A stretch of DNA of 35,127 bases from Bacteroidota bacterium (GTDB lineage: Bacteria; Bacteroidota; Bacteroidia; B-17B0; Aurantibacillaceae): assembly GCA_016194985.1 (NCBI GenBank), contig JACQAK010000054.1, positions 1 to 35,127 of the forward strand. Reading direction: 5' to 3'. Below the pieces are notes generated by a model. It made no database searches and was not told where the DNA came from. It saw only the letters and a list, made by a program, of their open reading frames with translations. Positions 8,492 to 17,452 of the stretch are shown here, one piece after another; position 1 is the first letter of the stretch, and every line of letters starts with the position of its first letter. The position numbers and the translations under genes were made by a program.

Positions 8492-9436
8492 TTACTCTTC
8501 CATCCCGAGATGAATAAGTGCATCTCCCTGATTTACCACCGGCTGATTATTTACTCCCACTATATAACCGTCTGCGGTGGAAAGAATTTTGTGTTCGATG
8601 TTACCAAACGGATTGCATATAACACCCAGTAAATCCCCTTTAGAAACGTATGCTCCGTTGGAAGCATTCATATGAAACAAGCCACTGGCATTGGCTCTTA
8701 TCCAACTGTCTTTTCTTATTTTAACAGCATGGTTGTTAGGAACATCAATATCGACCATCCCGTAGTTTTTCATTAACCTTAAACAGCCATTTACGCCTTC
8801 GTTGATGGCGCGGTAATCAAAGCGCATACTTTCGCCGCCTTCGTAAACCAGAATAGGTTTATTTTTTTTCGCTGCTTCTTTTCTGAATGTACCTTCTCTA
8901 TAGCTACTATCAATAATTAAGGGAGGTGAAAATTTTTTGGCCAGAGATACATTTTCCGGAAACTCAAATACGCAGCGTATTTGTGGGGTATTATTTATTT
9001 TGGCCCCACCAGTATGAAAGTCTACACCAAAATCAATTAAAGGAACGATGTGCTTCATCAGGTCGTAGGCAATGCGGCTTCCAAAGGAGCCATTTTTATT
9101 TCCCGGGAAACAACGATTCAGATCTCTGCCATCCGGCAGGTCTCTGCTGCCAAATAAAAAGGAAACGCTATTTATCACCGGAATTGCGATCACATTACCG
9201 CAATTCAGTTTTTTAATTTCGTCGCGTGTAATAATTTTTCGAATGATTTCGATACCGTTGGTTTCCTCTCCATGCATGCCCGCTGATAAAAGTAGAGTAG
9301 GGCCTTTTTTGTTACTTCTGAAAACAAAAACAGGGATTTCAATTTTTGTTTTGGTATGTAGTTCGTATGAATTAAGTACAATTTGTTTACATTCTCCGGC
9401 ACTAACGGTTTGTGAATTGATGATGAAATTTTCCAT
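8492..9436 (-). CDS. Succinylglutamate desuccinylase/aspartoacylase-family zinc hydrolase
   Basis: Zinc-dependent amidohydrolase of the AstE/AspA family, 314 residues. Zinc ligands are His55 and Glu58 in MHGEE and His141 in DFHTGG. DGRDLNRCFPG at 102-112 is the substrate-carboxylate binding stretch, and Glu199 in VYEGGE is the likely general base. The C-terminal 75 residues form a barrel-sandwich-like domain (WIRANASGLF, GDLLG). Members of this family remove acyl groups from amino acids; the substrate here is not known. Its ATG overlaps the rimK stop by 1 nt (TAATG), so it is translationally coupled to rimK. That suggests it acts on a product of the RimK ligase or on its substrate. Confidence 0.9.
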   Translation of the reverse strand: MENFIINSQTVSAGECKQIVLNSYELHTKTKIEIPVFVFRSNKKGPTLLLSAGMHGEETNGIEIIRKIITRDEIKKLNCGNVIAIPVINSVSFLFGSRDLPDGRDLNRCFPGNKNGSFGSRIAYDLMKHIVPLIDFGVDFHTGGAKINNTPQIRCVFEFPENVSLAKKFSPPLIIDSSYREGTFRKEAAKKNKPILVYEGGESMRFDYRAINEGVNGCLRLMKNYGMVDIDVPNNHAVKIRKDSWIRANASGLFHMNASNGAYVSKGDLLGVICNPFGNIEHKILSTADGYIVGVNNQPVVNQGDALIHLGMEE

Positions 9437-10326
9437 TACTGTCCGGGAGCATTAAATTCATTGCGTTCTACATATTCAATTATTTTGCTGGCAATATCAA
9501 TACCTGTAGCGCCTTCTATGCCTTCCAATCCGGGAGATGAATTAACTTCCATTACTAAAGGACCTCTGTCGCTTTGTAACAAATCAACACCGGCAATACC
9601 TAAGCCTAATTTTTTAGCGGATTTAATGGCTGTGGCTCTTTCTTCAGGAGTTAACTGGATTAAGGAAGCGGTGCCTCCTCTATGTAAATTACTTCTGAAC
9701 TCGCCTTCTTTTGCCTGGCGTTTCATTGCCCCCACAATTTGGCCGTCAACTACAAATACCCGTATATCTGCACCTTTGGATTCTTTAATGTACTCCTGAA
9801 CCAACATGTTGGCATCTAACTTCAAAAAGGCTTCTATGACGGATTTAGCGGCTTTATCATTTTCTGCTAAAATAACCCCAATACCTTGTGTGCCTTCCAA
9901 TAATTTAACCACACATGGCGCTCCGCCAATACTGGCAATAACTGATTCAATATCTTTTGGTTCATTGGCAAAAGCAGATTTTGGCATGCCTATTCCTGCA
10001 CGGGCCAAAATTTGCAAGCTGCGTAATTTATCCCTTGAACGAACCAGCGCCTGTGATTCAACCGCGGTAAATATTTTCATCATTTCAAACTGACGAACCA
10101 CTGCCGATCCGTAAAAGGTAGCACTGGCACCAATACGTGGAATCACTGCATTAACATCTGTGACTTCTTTGCCGTTATAATAAATGTGTGGTCGGCTTTG
10201 CTCAATTACCAATACACATTTCATGTGGTCTAATACCAAAACTTCGTGTCCTCTGAGTTCAGCCGCTTCTATCAAGCGCTTGGTGGAGTATAAATTTCTG
10301 TTACGGGATAAAATAGCAATTTTCAT
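9436..10326 (-). CDS. rimK: RimK-type ATP-grasp ligase (ribosomal protein S6--glutamate ligase family)
   Basis: ATP-grasp enzyme of 296 residues. E. coli RimK adds glutamate residues to the C-terminus of ribosomal protein S6. The sequence shows the pre-ATP-grasp domain (1-95), then the grasp domain: [19 protein letters not shown] at 97-115, the ATP-binding Lys141 with LLEGTQGIG, and the magnesium-binding [13 protein letters not shown] at 259-271 with Glu260 and Asn262. HRGGTA at 215-220 is also typical. It ends on the start of the AstE-like gene (1-nt overlap) and is 73 nt downstream of a RimB-like protease gene. Whether the substrate is S6 or another peptide or small molecule cannot be read from the sequence. 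Confidence 0.92.
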   Translation of the reverse strand: MKIAILSRNRNLYSTKRLIEAAELRGHEVLVLDHMKCVLVIEQSRPHIYYNGKEVTDVNAVIPRIGASATFYGSAVVRQFEMMKIFTAVESQALVRSRDKLRSLQILARAGIGMPKSAFANEPKDIESVIASIGGAPCVVKLLEGTQGIGVILAENDKAAKSVIEAFLKLDANMLVQEYIKESKGADIRVFVVDGQIVGAMKRQAKEGEFRSNLHRGGTASLIQLTPEERATAIKSAKKLGLGIAGVDLLQSDRGPLVMEVNSSPGLEGIEGATGIDIASKIIEYVERNEFNAPGQ

Positions 10327-10362
10327 ATGTGTATTTTATTTTTTAATTGTTATATGGAATGC

Positions 10363-10387
10363 GTTATGCAATATTTTTTAGCATAAC
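10363..10387. repeat. Perfect 7-bp inverted repeat between rimB-like and rimK genes
   Basis: GTTATGC at 10363-10369 and GCATAAC at 10381-10387 flank an A/T-only loop of 11 nt. There is no T-run on either side, so it is not a standard terminator. It could be an operator or a processing hairpin in the transcript. Confidence 0.35.
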
Positions 10388-10399
10388 TATTAGTTGATA

Positions 10400-10846
10400 T
10401 CAATGATTGTTAAGTAAAGTTTTTAAATTTAATCCGTTCGTGTAAATTAAATTAACATCTATAATGAATTTTCCTTTAAGTAAACGTCTTCCAATAAGTA
10501 CCGGATAACGCATATTGCCACGGTCGCTCAGGGAGATGGTTGTTTTTATTTTTTTTCTTCCAATGTTGATAAGCGTTTTGATGATATATCGTTCTTCCAT
10601 TTCACCGAATGAATTCTTTATTTTTTTTCGGGTGAATTCATCAAAGCTATATACCGTGTCGCCCAATAATTGAAAGGTTAGTAAGGGTTTTCCGTTGCTG
10701 GTATGTAATGCAATATTTCGACAATGAATAGAGCAGGTGTAAGCACCTGTATCAATTTTAGCCTCTACTTTATGAATATTCAATAAAGGAAAACTAACAA
10801 ATTCTCTTCGGCCAATTAATTTTATTTTCGGTTTAGTAGCTAACAT
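10400..10846 (-). CDS. RimB-like retropepsin-fold protease (RimK/LysX family, PF05618 type)
   Basis: A 148-residue protein of the family annotated as ATP-dependent zinc protease and now regarded as retropepsin-like. KIDTGAYTCSIHC at residues 30-42 carries the catalytic DTGA (Asp32) and YPVLIGRRLL near residues 114-123 is the second family motif. In Pseudomonas the homologue RimB removes glutamates added by RimK. Here it is upstream of rimK on the same strand, with 73 nt between them, so the same pairing is kept. It is 58 nt downstream of the 982-residue PD40 gene. Function is inferred from family and context. Confidence 0.85.
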   Translation of the reverse strand: MLATKPKIKLIGRREFVSFPLLNIHKVEAKIDTGAYTCSIHCRNIALHTSNGKPLLTFQLLGDTVYSFDEFTRKKIKNSFGEMEERYIIKTLINIGRKKIKTTISLSDRGNMRYPVLIGRRLLKGKFIIDVNLIYTNGLNLKTLLNNH

Positions 10847-10904
10847 ACTTAATACTACTCCAAATTAATTCATTTTATTGGGAAACAAAAATTATTTAAG
10901 GATA

Positions 10905-13853
10905 TTATTCCAGAAAATAAATGTCGTCGAAGGGCGAATTAATTGGCGAACCAAGGTTAACCGGTGCCGACCAAGTTTGGGTAGATTCGTTCCATTCGCT
11001 TTTAAAAATGTCATACCCGCCCATGTTTTCATAGCCTTTGGAAGAGAAATATAATGTTTTGCCATCTTTGGATAAGGAAGGGTATTCTTCGTCTAAAGGG
11101 CTATTAATGCTTGCGATATTTAAAGGAACAGGAGCCCATTTGCCATTGGCTATTTTTTTAAGTTGGTAAATATCCTTACCGTTAGCTTCATTTTCACCAT
11201 AACTGGAATACAATACAGTGTTTTTATCCGGAGACAGATATAAAAGGGATTTAAATTCTTTCTTTTTATCAATAGAGGACCTCATATCATCTGTAATCAC
11301 TAATACTTTTCCGCCTGATTCTATCTGCATTAAAGAGTTTTGAATGGCATTTTGATCAACATGCTTGCGGCCATATACTTCCAGTATAACCGGATTGTTT
11401 ACAAGTTTGATACCACTGTAGCAATATTTGATTTCCTGCTCTATTTTTAAACTCTTGATGTCCTCAGGTTTACATAAGGCCATATATTTTTTGTAATAAT
11501 TAATGGCCGTACTGAAGCGGTAACTCATGTGATTGGCTTTTGCCAGGTAATAATAGATTTCAATTGGAATTGTTTTAAAATTCACACATGATTCCAGAGC
11601 GGTAATGCAATTGGTTTTATCTTTTTTGGTGTTGAATAAACAAACACCATAACGATATGCATCCATAGGTTCCAGATCAATATATAAATCAAGGGTTTGA
11701 TAGATCAGCGCTGCTTCCTGATAAATAGCCTGATCGTAAAGATCCAGGGCCAGTTTCAGATCTTCCTTATCTTTGGCGGCTTCTTCAGCATTGCGTTTTG
11801 GTTTGGTGTTTCTAATGACTTTTGTAACAACCGGAGTGGCCGGCTTAGGAGGAGCAACATCAAAGGTAACTTTAGATGCTTCCGCTTCCGTAAAATAATT
11901 AGTGACTTTAATGGTTTTCTGACCACCCACTGTTTGAAGTTTGATCACTTGTTTTAACTCGAACTCGCCCTTTTTATCAGGTATTTCAAACGAACTGGTT
12001 AATTCCGAATACCCTTCCGACTCTATTGACATATCGTATTTTGTGCCGGATACTAATATCATTAAATATTGTCCGGTGTTGGAATTTGTTTTGTAAACTC
12101 CCGAAATTTCGCCGGTATTGGAATTTGTAACTGTGATGTACGCATCTTTTTTGGGAATAGAATCCAATGTACTGAAACTTCCTTTGATGATAGAATTGGA
12201 AATAGGATGTTGAGGTAATTTAATTTGTGTGTACTCAAAACTGTTGTTCCTTCTGTTGCTACAATAAGAAGCATATTGATTGGATTCATCAGGAACAAAC
12301 AAAATATCATCGTAGGTTGAGTTGATGGGATAGCCCATGTTTACAGGTCTTGACCATGGGGAGAGGCTATCTTTACGGGTGCATTTAAAAATATCATAGC
12401 CACCCATGCTATTATGTCCTTTGGATGAGAAGTATAAAGTATTTCCATCTTTGGTGAGGTAGGGATAATTCTCGTCGTAAGCTGTATTGATTTCGGGACC
12501 AAGCGATTGACTGGTGCCTAATGCGCCATTTGGCAGACTACTGTTTTTGTATAAGTCTGTGTGATTTTGCTCTTTCTCTCCATAGCTTACATGATAGTAT
12601 TCACGAGGGGTTGTGTGACACATCAGTAAAGGTGTTTGTTTTTTTTGATCAATGGCCGAACTAAAAAATTCCGTTTTTAGTTTCACGCGTTCATTAATTA
12701 GTTCGGGATCATAATTGGATAATATGTTTTCTAGTGAAGTAGGAGTGCGTTTTACAATTTCAATATTTACCTGATCGCTCATTAAATTGATACCGTTCAT
12801 GCAATTTTTTACGAGTAGCGGACCATTAAGGCCTTCAAAGTCGTATGGCTTCACTCTTCCTCTGAATTGTTCGAATGCTTTCATGGCATCCTGGAACAAA
12901 TACGATAAGTGATAGGCTTTGCCTAAATAAAAGTATACATCTACGGGAACCTCTTTTACACCTGATGCCAGCAGAAGAGAATTGATGGCCTTTGCTTTAT
13001 TTCTGTCCAGTTTTAAAAGGCATACACCGTAGTAATAATTCATGAACGGATCGCCCGGATCATTTTTTAATAAACTTCCATACAAAGTCAGTGCTTTTTC
13101 GTAATCATGACTTTTAAAAGCTGCCAAAGCTTCTTCCGGTTTTTTCTTTTCTTCTTCCAATTGTTTTTTTACGAGTTCATCAATATTGGAAGATGACTTG
13201 CCATTTTTATCTAATTGTCGGGTAAGCTCGTCGTTGGTCAATATTTGATTATCCGGATTGATCTTTGTGGTATCAACGGTGGATTTTAAGTAAAATACTT
13301 TTTCGTTTTCATCGGCAAAAAAGCTATTGATGAGTAATACAGCTTTGTTTTTTTCGTTTAGTTTTAGTTTGATGTCCTGCTGGCAGATCTCATAATCTAT
13401 TTTCATAGGAATCTCAACAACTTCCTGAGTTGTACCATAGCCGGATACTTCAACCTTAAATAAATATTTTACATTAGGTGCAAGAATTAATAAGTAGTTG
13501 CCGGTATACATACTTGTATTATATATTCCAACGAGGTCATTTGTAGAAGCATTATAAACACTTATTTTGGCTTTTTTTTCGTTAGGGTTTCCAAGAACTT
13601 CCATGTGTCCTCTGATGACGATCAGTGCAGGAGATTGAGAGCCGGGAGAGATTTTAAAAACGTCGTATTTATCGTCGTCGCTGGCGCGGTTAGAAACAAA
13701 ATAAATAAATTTCCTTTTTTTAGGAGCGTTGATGTCTTCTTTAACTTCAGTGAGTTTTGCGGTTACACTATCTTTTTGTTGAGCTAACAAAAAGGAACCC
13801 ATGCATTCAAACACTGCTAGCAATATTAGCTTAAATAATAAAGGTCTCATCAT
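10905..13853 (-). CDS. Large exported TPR/PD40 protein with internal tandem duplication, 982 aa
   Basis: Signal peptide at 1-24 (ending FLLAQ). The rest is two copies of one module. Copy 1: partial PD40 strand (48-66), carboxypeptidase-regulatory-like sandwich (about 76-165), TPRs (240-355), PD40 propeller (400-520). Copy 2: PD40 strand (525-545), sandwich (555-640), TPRs (695-820), PD40 (848-982). The two PD40 parts share near-identical stretches, such as DGNTLYFSSKG at 469-479 and DGKTLYFSSKG at 930-940, followed by GGYDIFK and PINS. Similar proteins in Bacteroidota often end in a peptidoglycan-binding OmpA domain; this one ends abruptly after FDDIYFLE with no such domain. The location is probably periplasm or outer membrane, perhaps in envelope scaffolding. 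It precedes the rimB-like gene by 58 nt. Confidence 0.85.
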   Translation of the reverse strand: MMRPLLFKLILLAVFECMGSFLLAQQKDSVTAKLTEVKEDINAPKKRKFIYFVSNRASDDDKYDVFKISPGSQSPALIVIRGHMEVLGNPNEKKAKISVYNASTNDLVGIYNTSMYTGNYLLILAPNVKYLFKVEVSGYGTTQEVVEIPMKIDYEICQQDIKLKLNEKNKAVLLINSFFADENEKVFYLKSTVDTTKINPDNQILTNDELTRQLDKNGKSSSNIDELVKKQLEEEKKKPEEALAAFKSHDYEKALTLYGSLLKNDPGDPFMNYYYGVCLLKLDRNKAKAINSLLLASGVKEVPVDVYFYLGKAYHLSYLFQDAMKAFEQFRGRVKPYDFEGLNGPLLVKNCMNGINLMSDQVNIEIVKRTPTSLENILSNYDPELINERVKLKTEFFSSAIDQKKQTPLLMCHTTPREYYHVSYGEKEQNHTDLYKNSSLPNGALGTSQSLGPEINTAYDENYPYLTKDGNTLYFSSKGHNSMGGYDIFKCTRKDSLSPWSRPVNMGYPINSTYDDILFVPDESNQYASYCSNRRNNSFEYTQIKLPQHPISNSIIKGSFSTLDSIPKKDAYITVTNSNTGEISGVYKTNSNTGQYLMILVSGTKYDMSIESEGYSELTSSFEIPDKKGEFELKQVIKLQTVGGQKTIKVTNYFTEAEASKVTFDVAPPKPATPVVTKVIRNTKPKRNAEEAAKDKEDLKLALDLYDQAIYQEAALIYQTLDLYIDLEPMDAYRYGVCLFNTKKDKTNCITALESCVNFKTIPIEIYYYLAKANHMSYRFSTAINYYKKYMALCKPEDIKSLKIEQEIKYCYSGIKLVNNPVILEVYGRKHVDQNAIQNSLMQIESGGKVLVITDDMRSSIDKKKEFKSLLYLSPDKNTVLYSSYGENEANGKDIYQLKKIANGKWAPVPLNIASINSPLDEEYPSLSKDGKTLYFSSKGYENMGGYDIFKSEWNESTQTWSAPVNLGSPINSPFDDIYFLE

Positions 13854-13932
13854 AGATTTGAAACCTAATTTAAAAAAAATCTTTCAGAGTAGCAATAAAA
13901 ATAAATGAGATGTCATGATTTAATAAGATACT

Positions 13933-15018
13933 CTAAGCCTTATTTTTAAAGCGATCAGGAGCAACTTCCGGATCAATGTTGTAGTTATTTTGTAGTTGAT
14001 CAACCAATTGCTTAGCAAAATAGGGTGCCAGCATCACCGCTTTGGTTCCCAATCCGTTAAATATATATATATGTTTATAGTCAGGATGATTTCCCACAAC
14101 AGGCCTTCGGTCGATCACTGAGGGCCTAACTCCGGCATCATGAGAAATAACAGTATAAGGAGAGGTAATGACAGCGTTTAATTTTTTGATAAGTTCAGCT
14201 TTCCCTTTTTCGGTTGGTGTATCATTCAATTCTTCCCATTCATAGGTAGCACCTATTTTAAACAGATCGTTCCCCAGCGGCATAATGAAAAAACCTTTAT
14301 TGAAGATGTCCTGAGTAAGAGTTATATGCGTACTATGAATGGTTAATGTTTCTCCTTTGGCCGGCTTCATTGGAATCCAGTTAAAGAGGGGGTTTTTGCT
14401 AATTAAGTGTCCGTCACAAAAAATGATCTGATTGGCTTTTATGTCGTGGTAAGCAATCTCCCGGGGTTCTACTATTAGTTGATGATAGTCAAATTCTTCT
14501 TCGATGTATGAGTGTTTTTCTTTCAGGAAGAGTTGAGTACATTCTATAAAATGAGCAACGTCTAAATTTCCTGCCTGCAATACTTTTGAATAGGATGATA
14601 CGGAATAGTGAGGGTCGATGGGGAGGTGTTCGTATAGGATAGAATCTAAAAAACGATTTTCATTCGCTGATTTTTTTAACCATAAATTTTTTTCCTGCTC
14701 TTCTGTAAACGGTTTAATGATATGCCGTTGATGAATAAGGGTGGTATGGAATTCAGTTTCCCAATAGTGATAAAATGACAGTAATTCAGGAATCAGTTCA
14801 TCAGCAAGCCAGCTTTTGGTTAAACGTTTAAACACAACGGGGTTCCAGATCCCTGCTGCTATTTTTGAGCTTACTGATAAGTTGGATTTATTAATGACAC
14901 AAACACTATAGCCTGCTTTTACTAATGACAGTGATAATACGGAACCGGCAATGCCTTGTCCTACAATGATAAAATCAACGGTTGAATTATTTCTTTTTTG
15001 CTGGTGCATGGTAACCAT
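13933..15018 (-). CDS. FAD-dependent oxidoreductase, D-amino-acid oxidase/glycine oxidase fold
   Basis: A 361-residue DAO-family flavoprotein. VDFIIVGQGIAGSVLSLSL near residues 14-32 is the dinucleotide-binding GxGxxG fold for FAD. AAGIWNPV follows at about 52-59. The C-terminal GVRPSVIDRRPVVGNH and YIFNGLGTKAVMLAP match the second FAD-binding region of this superfamily. The substrate is unknown. The start could be the ATG at 15018, which overlaps the end of the upstream gene by 32 nt, or the ATG three codons later. The overlap indicates coupled translation with the upstream barrel-like protein. No signal peptide, so cytoplasmic. Confidence 0.88.
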   Translation of the reverse strand: MVTMHQQKRNNSTVDFIIVGQGIAGSVLSLSLVKAGYSVCVINKSNLSVSSKIAAGIWNPVVFKRLTKSWLADELIPELLSFYHYWETEFHTTLIHQRHIIKPFTEEQEKNLWLKKSANENRFLDSILYEHLPIDPHYSVSSYSKVLQAGNLDVAHFIECTQLFLKEKHSYIEEEFDYHQLIVEPREIAYHDIKANQIIFCDGHLISKNPLFNWIPMKPAKGETLTIHSTHITLTQDIFNKGFFIMPLGNDLFKIGATYEWEELNDTPTEKGKAELIKKLNAVITSPYTVISHDAGVRPSVIDRRPVVGNHPDYKHIYIFNGLGTKAVMLAPYFAKQLVDQLQNNYNIDPEVAPDRFKNKA

Positions 15019-15592
15019 ATTTTATGCCACGGTAGGCACTCGAAAAATAGGCAATAAGTCTTACACCATAAACCATTTGCACCTGATTGTAGTCACAAAA
15101 AATCTGCCCTCCAATACCCACATCATATTTTATCTTATATACAGCTTCTATGGCGGCATATCCGCCAAGCATGTTGTATACGGTTGTTAAATTGTAATTG
15201 GAGGAATCGCTTAAAGGTCTTCTGAAATAGGAAGTAGATGGCCCGATGAATGCCGATAAATTATATTTTTCTTTTTCTTTTCGCAACCCATAGCATAAAT
15301 GAAAACTATAGTTATTAGCGGCATTAAAATCTGATCCACTCATAAATGCCCCTAATCTGAAATAATGAAGTTTAATATGAAAACTGAAATCGGCTGCTAA
15401 ATTCTTTTCGTCTTTTGGCCATTTGGTATTATATCCTGCACCTGCACCTACCGATAACCAATTATTGTGTACTCTATAACGTTTTCCGTCATACACAATT
15501 TCCTGTTTTGGATTATATTTTGCCGTATCGCTTTGCGCAAAACATATTTCTCCAAAGAATATACAAAAAGTGAATATAAATAAGGCTTTCAA
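14987..15592 (-). CDS. Exported protein, probable small beta-barrel, 201 aa
   Basis: The start codon is TTG at 15592; an in-frame TAG lies three codons upstream and no ATG is available before the signal peptide. Residues 1-19 are a signal peptide ending CFAQ. The mature part shows repeated amphipathic strands with tyrosine and glycine (WLSVGAGAGYNTKW, HIKLHYFRLGAFMSG, YAAIEAVYKIKYDVGIGG), suggesting an outer-membrane barrel. No named family recognised. The C-terminus is a lysine run that overlaps the start of the FAD oxidoreductase gene by 32 nt. Confidence 0.78.
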   Translation of the reverse strand: MKALFIFTFCIFFGEICFAQSDTAKYNPKQEIVYDGKRYRVHNNWLSVGAGAGYNTKWPKDEKNLAADFSFHIKLHYFRLGAFMSGSDFNAANNYSFHLCYGLRKEKEKYNLSAFIGPSTSYFRRPLSDSSNYNLTTVYNMLGGYAAIEAVYKIKYDVGIGGQIFCDYNQVQMVYGVRLIAYFSSAYRGIKYGYHAPAKKK

Positions 15593-15629
15593 ACGATGCT
15601 AAGATATAAAAAATAGTTTAAAAAGGGAA

Positions 15630-15656
15630 TTTGTATCTTATTAAAGATTACCTTTA
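15630..15656 (+). promoter_or_regulatory. Possible promoter, near-consensus
   Basis: TTTG at 15630-15633 and TACCTTTA at 15649-15656 (one mismatch to TAnnTTTG) precede the GTG at 15662. The 15-nt spacer is shorter than usual, so this is tentative. Confidence 0.25.
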
Positions 15657-15661
15657 ATATA

Positions 15662-16159
15662 GTGAAAACGTTTAAATATATATTTAATTGTTTATCTGTA
15701 ATAATTTTTGCAGAGTCATGTTCAGGTGATCAGCAGCCCGTTATCTCCAATGAAGAAAAAATTTTGGCGCTCGAGTGGATCACCGGCGATTATTATATGA
15801 AAAGCACTTATGGTCACTATTATGAAAAATGGCAAAAGAAGGATAGTGTGACCTATTACGGGTTGGGATATTTTATGGATCCTGAAAACGAAGACACCTT
15901 ATTCAGGCAAAGAATGAAACTGCGGCAGGCCGCTGATGGTGTGTTCATGTACTTTAATGTGAAAAATCAAAACGATAATAAGGATGTAGAGTTTAGATTA
16001 ACCAAGCAGGAAAATCAGGTATACACGTTTGAGAACTCCTTCCGAGATTACCCTTCTATCGTAACATATAAAATTCTTTCAGACTCTGCTGTAAACGTGG
16101 TAATGAGAGGATTTAAAAACGGAGAAGAAAAAATAGAAGATTTTATAATATCCAAATAA
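15662..16159 (+). CDS. Lipoprotein, DUF6265-like, 165 aa
   Basis: Starts with GTG at 15662. A hydrophobic stretch at residues 6-17 is followed by FAESC, a lipobox with Cys20, so it is predicted to be lipidated. The mature part begins LEWITGDY and continues with YEKWQKKDSVTYYGLGYF, which resembles the DUF6265 pattern (W-x-x-G-x-W, E-x-W, G-x-G). The family has no assigned function. It converges on the HU/SPOR gene, with only 5 nt between the two stop codons and no room for a terminator. Confidence 0.75.
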   Translation: MKTFKYIFNCLSVIIFAESCSGDQQPVISNEEKILALEWITGDYYMKSTYGHYYEKWQKKDSVTYYGLGYFMDPENEDTLFRQRMKLRQAADGVFMYFNVKNQNDNKDVEFRLTKQENQVYTFENSFRDYPSIVTYKILSDSAVNVVMRGFKNGEEKIEDFIISK

Positions 16160-16164
16160 AGTAA

Positions 16165-17244
16165 TTATTTAGACATTACCCAGGCATTAGGAAATTGAAC
16201 TCTAACAGAGGTTAATAAATTAGCAGCATCTTCTTTTGTATTGAATCCGCCACAACTTACCACATGTAACCCCTTGCTGTTAACACCACTGATACCGGCG
16301 CTGATATGTTTTGAATGCAACTCTTTAATTAATTTGTTGGCATTTTCCTCAACCCCAAAACAGCCAACTACTACCTGATATTTGCCGTCATAAGTAGTAT
16401 GATCATTTGAATGTGTATACACTGGTTTTACAACAGTTGTTTTATCTGTTTTAGCAATGCTATCAACCGATGCTACCAATACATTTCCATTTTCGGATAA
16501 TTTAAATGTAGCATAGCCATTGGCATCCACCAATAATGATGCTTTTTGAACGTCATTAATAATAACAGCCTTGTTGTTGTTTGACTTGTTAGGTGTATAG
16601 GTTTTTTCGGGTGTATAGAATGGGTTAAAAGACGATTGTAATAGCGGTTTCATTGGTTTAGAATAGGCCGCAAACAATAAAAACGCAAGCGTTACAGGAA
16701 GCCCAACTGCCAGTGTTGCTATTTTAGCATATGATCTTTTCTTAGGTAATACGGCTTCTGCAACCACCCTTCTGTCTTCAAATGGTTTTACCACAGCCGG
16801 TTTTTCAATCTCTACTGCTAACTCATTAGCAATAACAGGTTCAAAGCCAAAGGACTCCAGTAAAAAGTTAACATCTGTTTTTGCTTCAAAACGTAACGTG
16901 TTCTCCGTATCAATATAGAGTAACCCAACATTATGCAGTTCAAAACGCTTTTTGGCAGACAATAACGACTGAATATAATCCTTGTAGTCTTCTGTTTGCT
17001 TTGTAGCCTCCGCGATGGTCATGTTGTTTTTCTGCATTAAAGCAGAGATCAGCAGGCCATCGTTATGTGTTAAATTTTTATTGAAAAGCACCTGCTTGGT
17101 TTGAGGATACAATACATTGCTTCCCTTACTGAAATTAGAACTGTAATTTCTGGCTACAAAACCTCCAAAATTTGGAACAATAACACAATCATGCTTGAAC
17201 AAAAGTTCAGCAATCAAATCAGTTATTTGGTTATAATGTAACAT
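16165..17244 (-). CDS. HU-CCDC81-like domain protein with membrane anchor and SPOR domain
   Basis: A 359-residue protein. Residues 1-60 and 61-135 match the two prokaryotic HU domains related to eukaryotic CCDC81 (CVIVPNFGGFVARNYSS at 20-36; LHNVGLLYIDTENTLRFE at 103-120). A linker leads to one transmembrane segment at about 173-194. A low-complexity Asn/Lys/Thr region follows and then a SPOR domain at 286-359 (YQVVVGCFGVEENANKLIKE), which binds denuded glycan strands at division sites. The topology is inferred as HU domains in the cytoplasm and SPOR in the periplasm. It could link DNA or a cytoplasmic partner to septal peptidoglycan. It faces away from the DUF1571/LysM gene over a 200-nt divergent region. 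Confidence 0.9.
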   Translation of the reverse strand: MLHYNQITDLIAELLFKHDCVIVPNFGGFVARNYSSNFSKGSNVLYPQTKQVLFNKNLTHNDGLLISALMQKNNMTIAEATKQTEDYKDYIQSLLSAKKRFELHNVGLLYIDTENTLRFEAKTDVNFLLESFGFEPVIANELAVEIEKPAVVKPFEDRRVVAEAVLPKKRSYAKIATLAVGLPVTLAFLLFAAYSKPMKPLLQSSFNPFYTPEKTYTPNKSNNNKAVIINDVQKASLLVDANGYATFKLSENGNVLVASVDSIAKTDKTTVVKPVYTHSNDHTTYDGKYQVVVGCFGVEENANKLIKELHSKHISAGISGVNSKGLHVVSCGGFNTKEDAANLLTSVRVQFPNAWVMSK

Positions 17245-17438
17245 TTTCGGACTTCGAATGTAATGCTTTTTTAACAGCTATTTGCTCATAAACTTAGTAA
17301 AAAACAGTCATTTTTACTAATTATTTAATTACCAATTGATTATAAATTTTCAAAAAAATCCAAACAAATGAGCCTGAATTGAGGCTGTTAATTATTGAGA
17401 TAAGTTTCAAATTACTTTAGAATTATTAAAGATTATTT

Positions 17439-17446
17439 TACCTTTG
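17439..17446 (+). promoter_or_regulatory. -10 element overlapping the 5' end of the DUF1571 gene
   Basis: TACCTTTG, an exact TAnnTTTG match, ends 6 nt before the ATG at 17453. Transcription would begin at or next to the start codon, so the message would be nearly leaderless. The upstream TTG at 17444 lies inside this element, which argues against it as a start. Confidence 0.55.
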
Positions 17447-17452
17447 CAGCCC

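Noticed and set aside
9072..9455. 127-codon plus-strand frame opposite the AstE-like gene
   Set aside because: It lies antisense to a well-supported zinc hydrolase, has no recognisable family, and its composition follows from the opposite strand.
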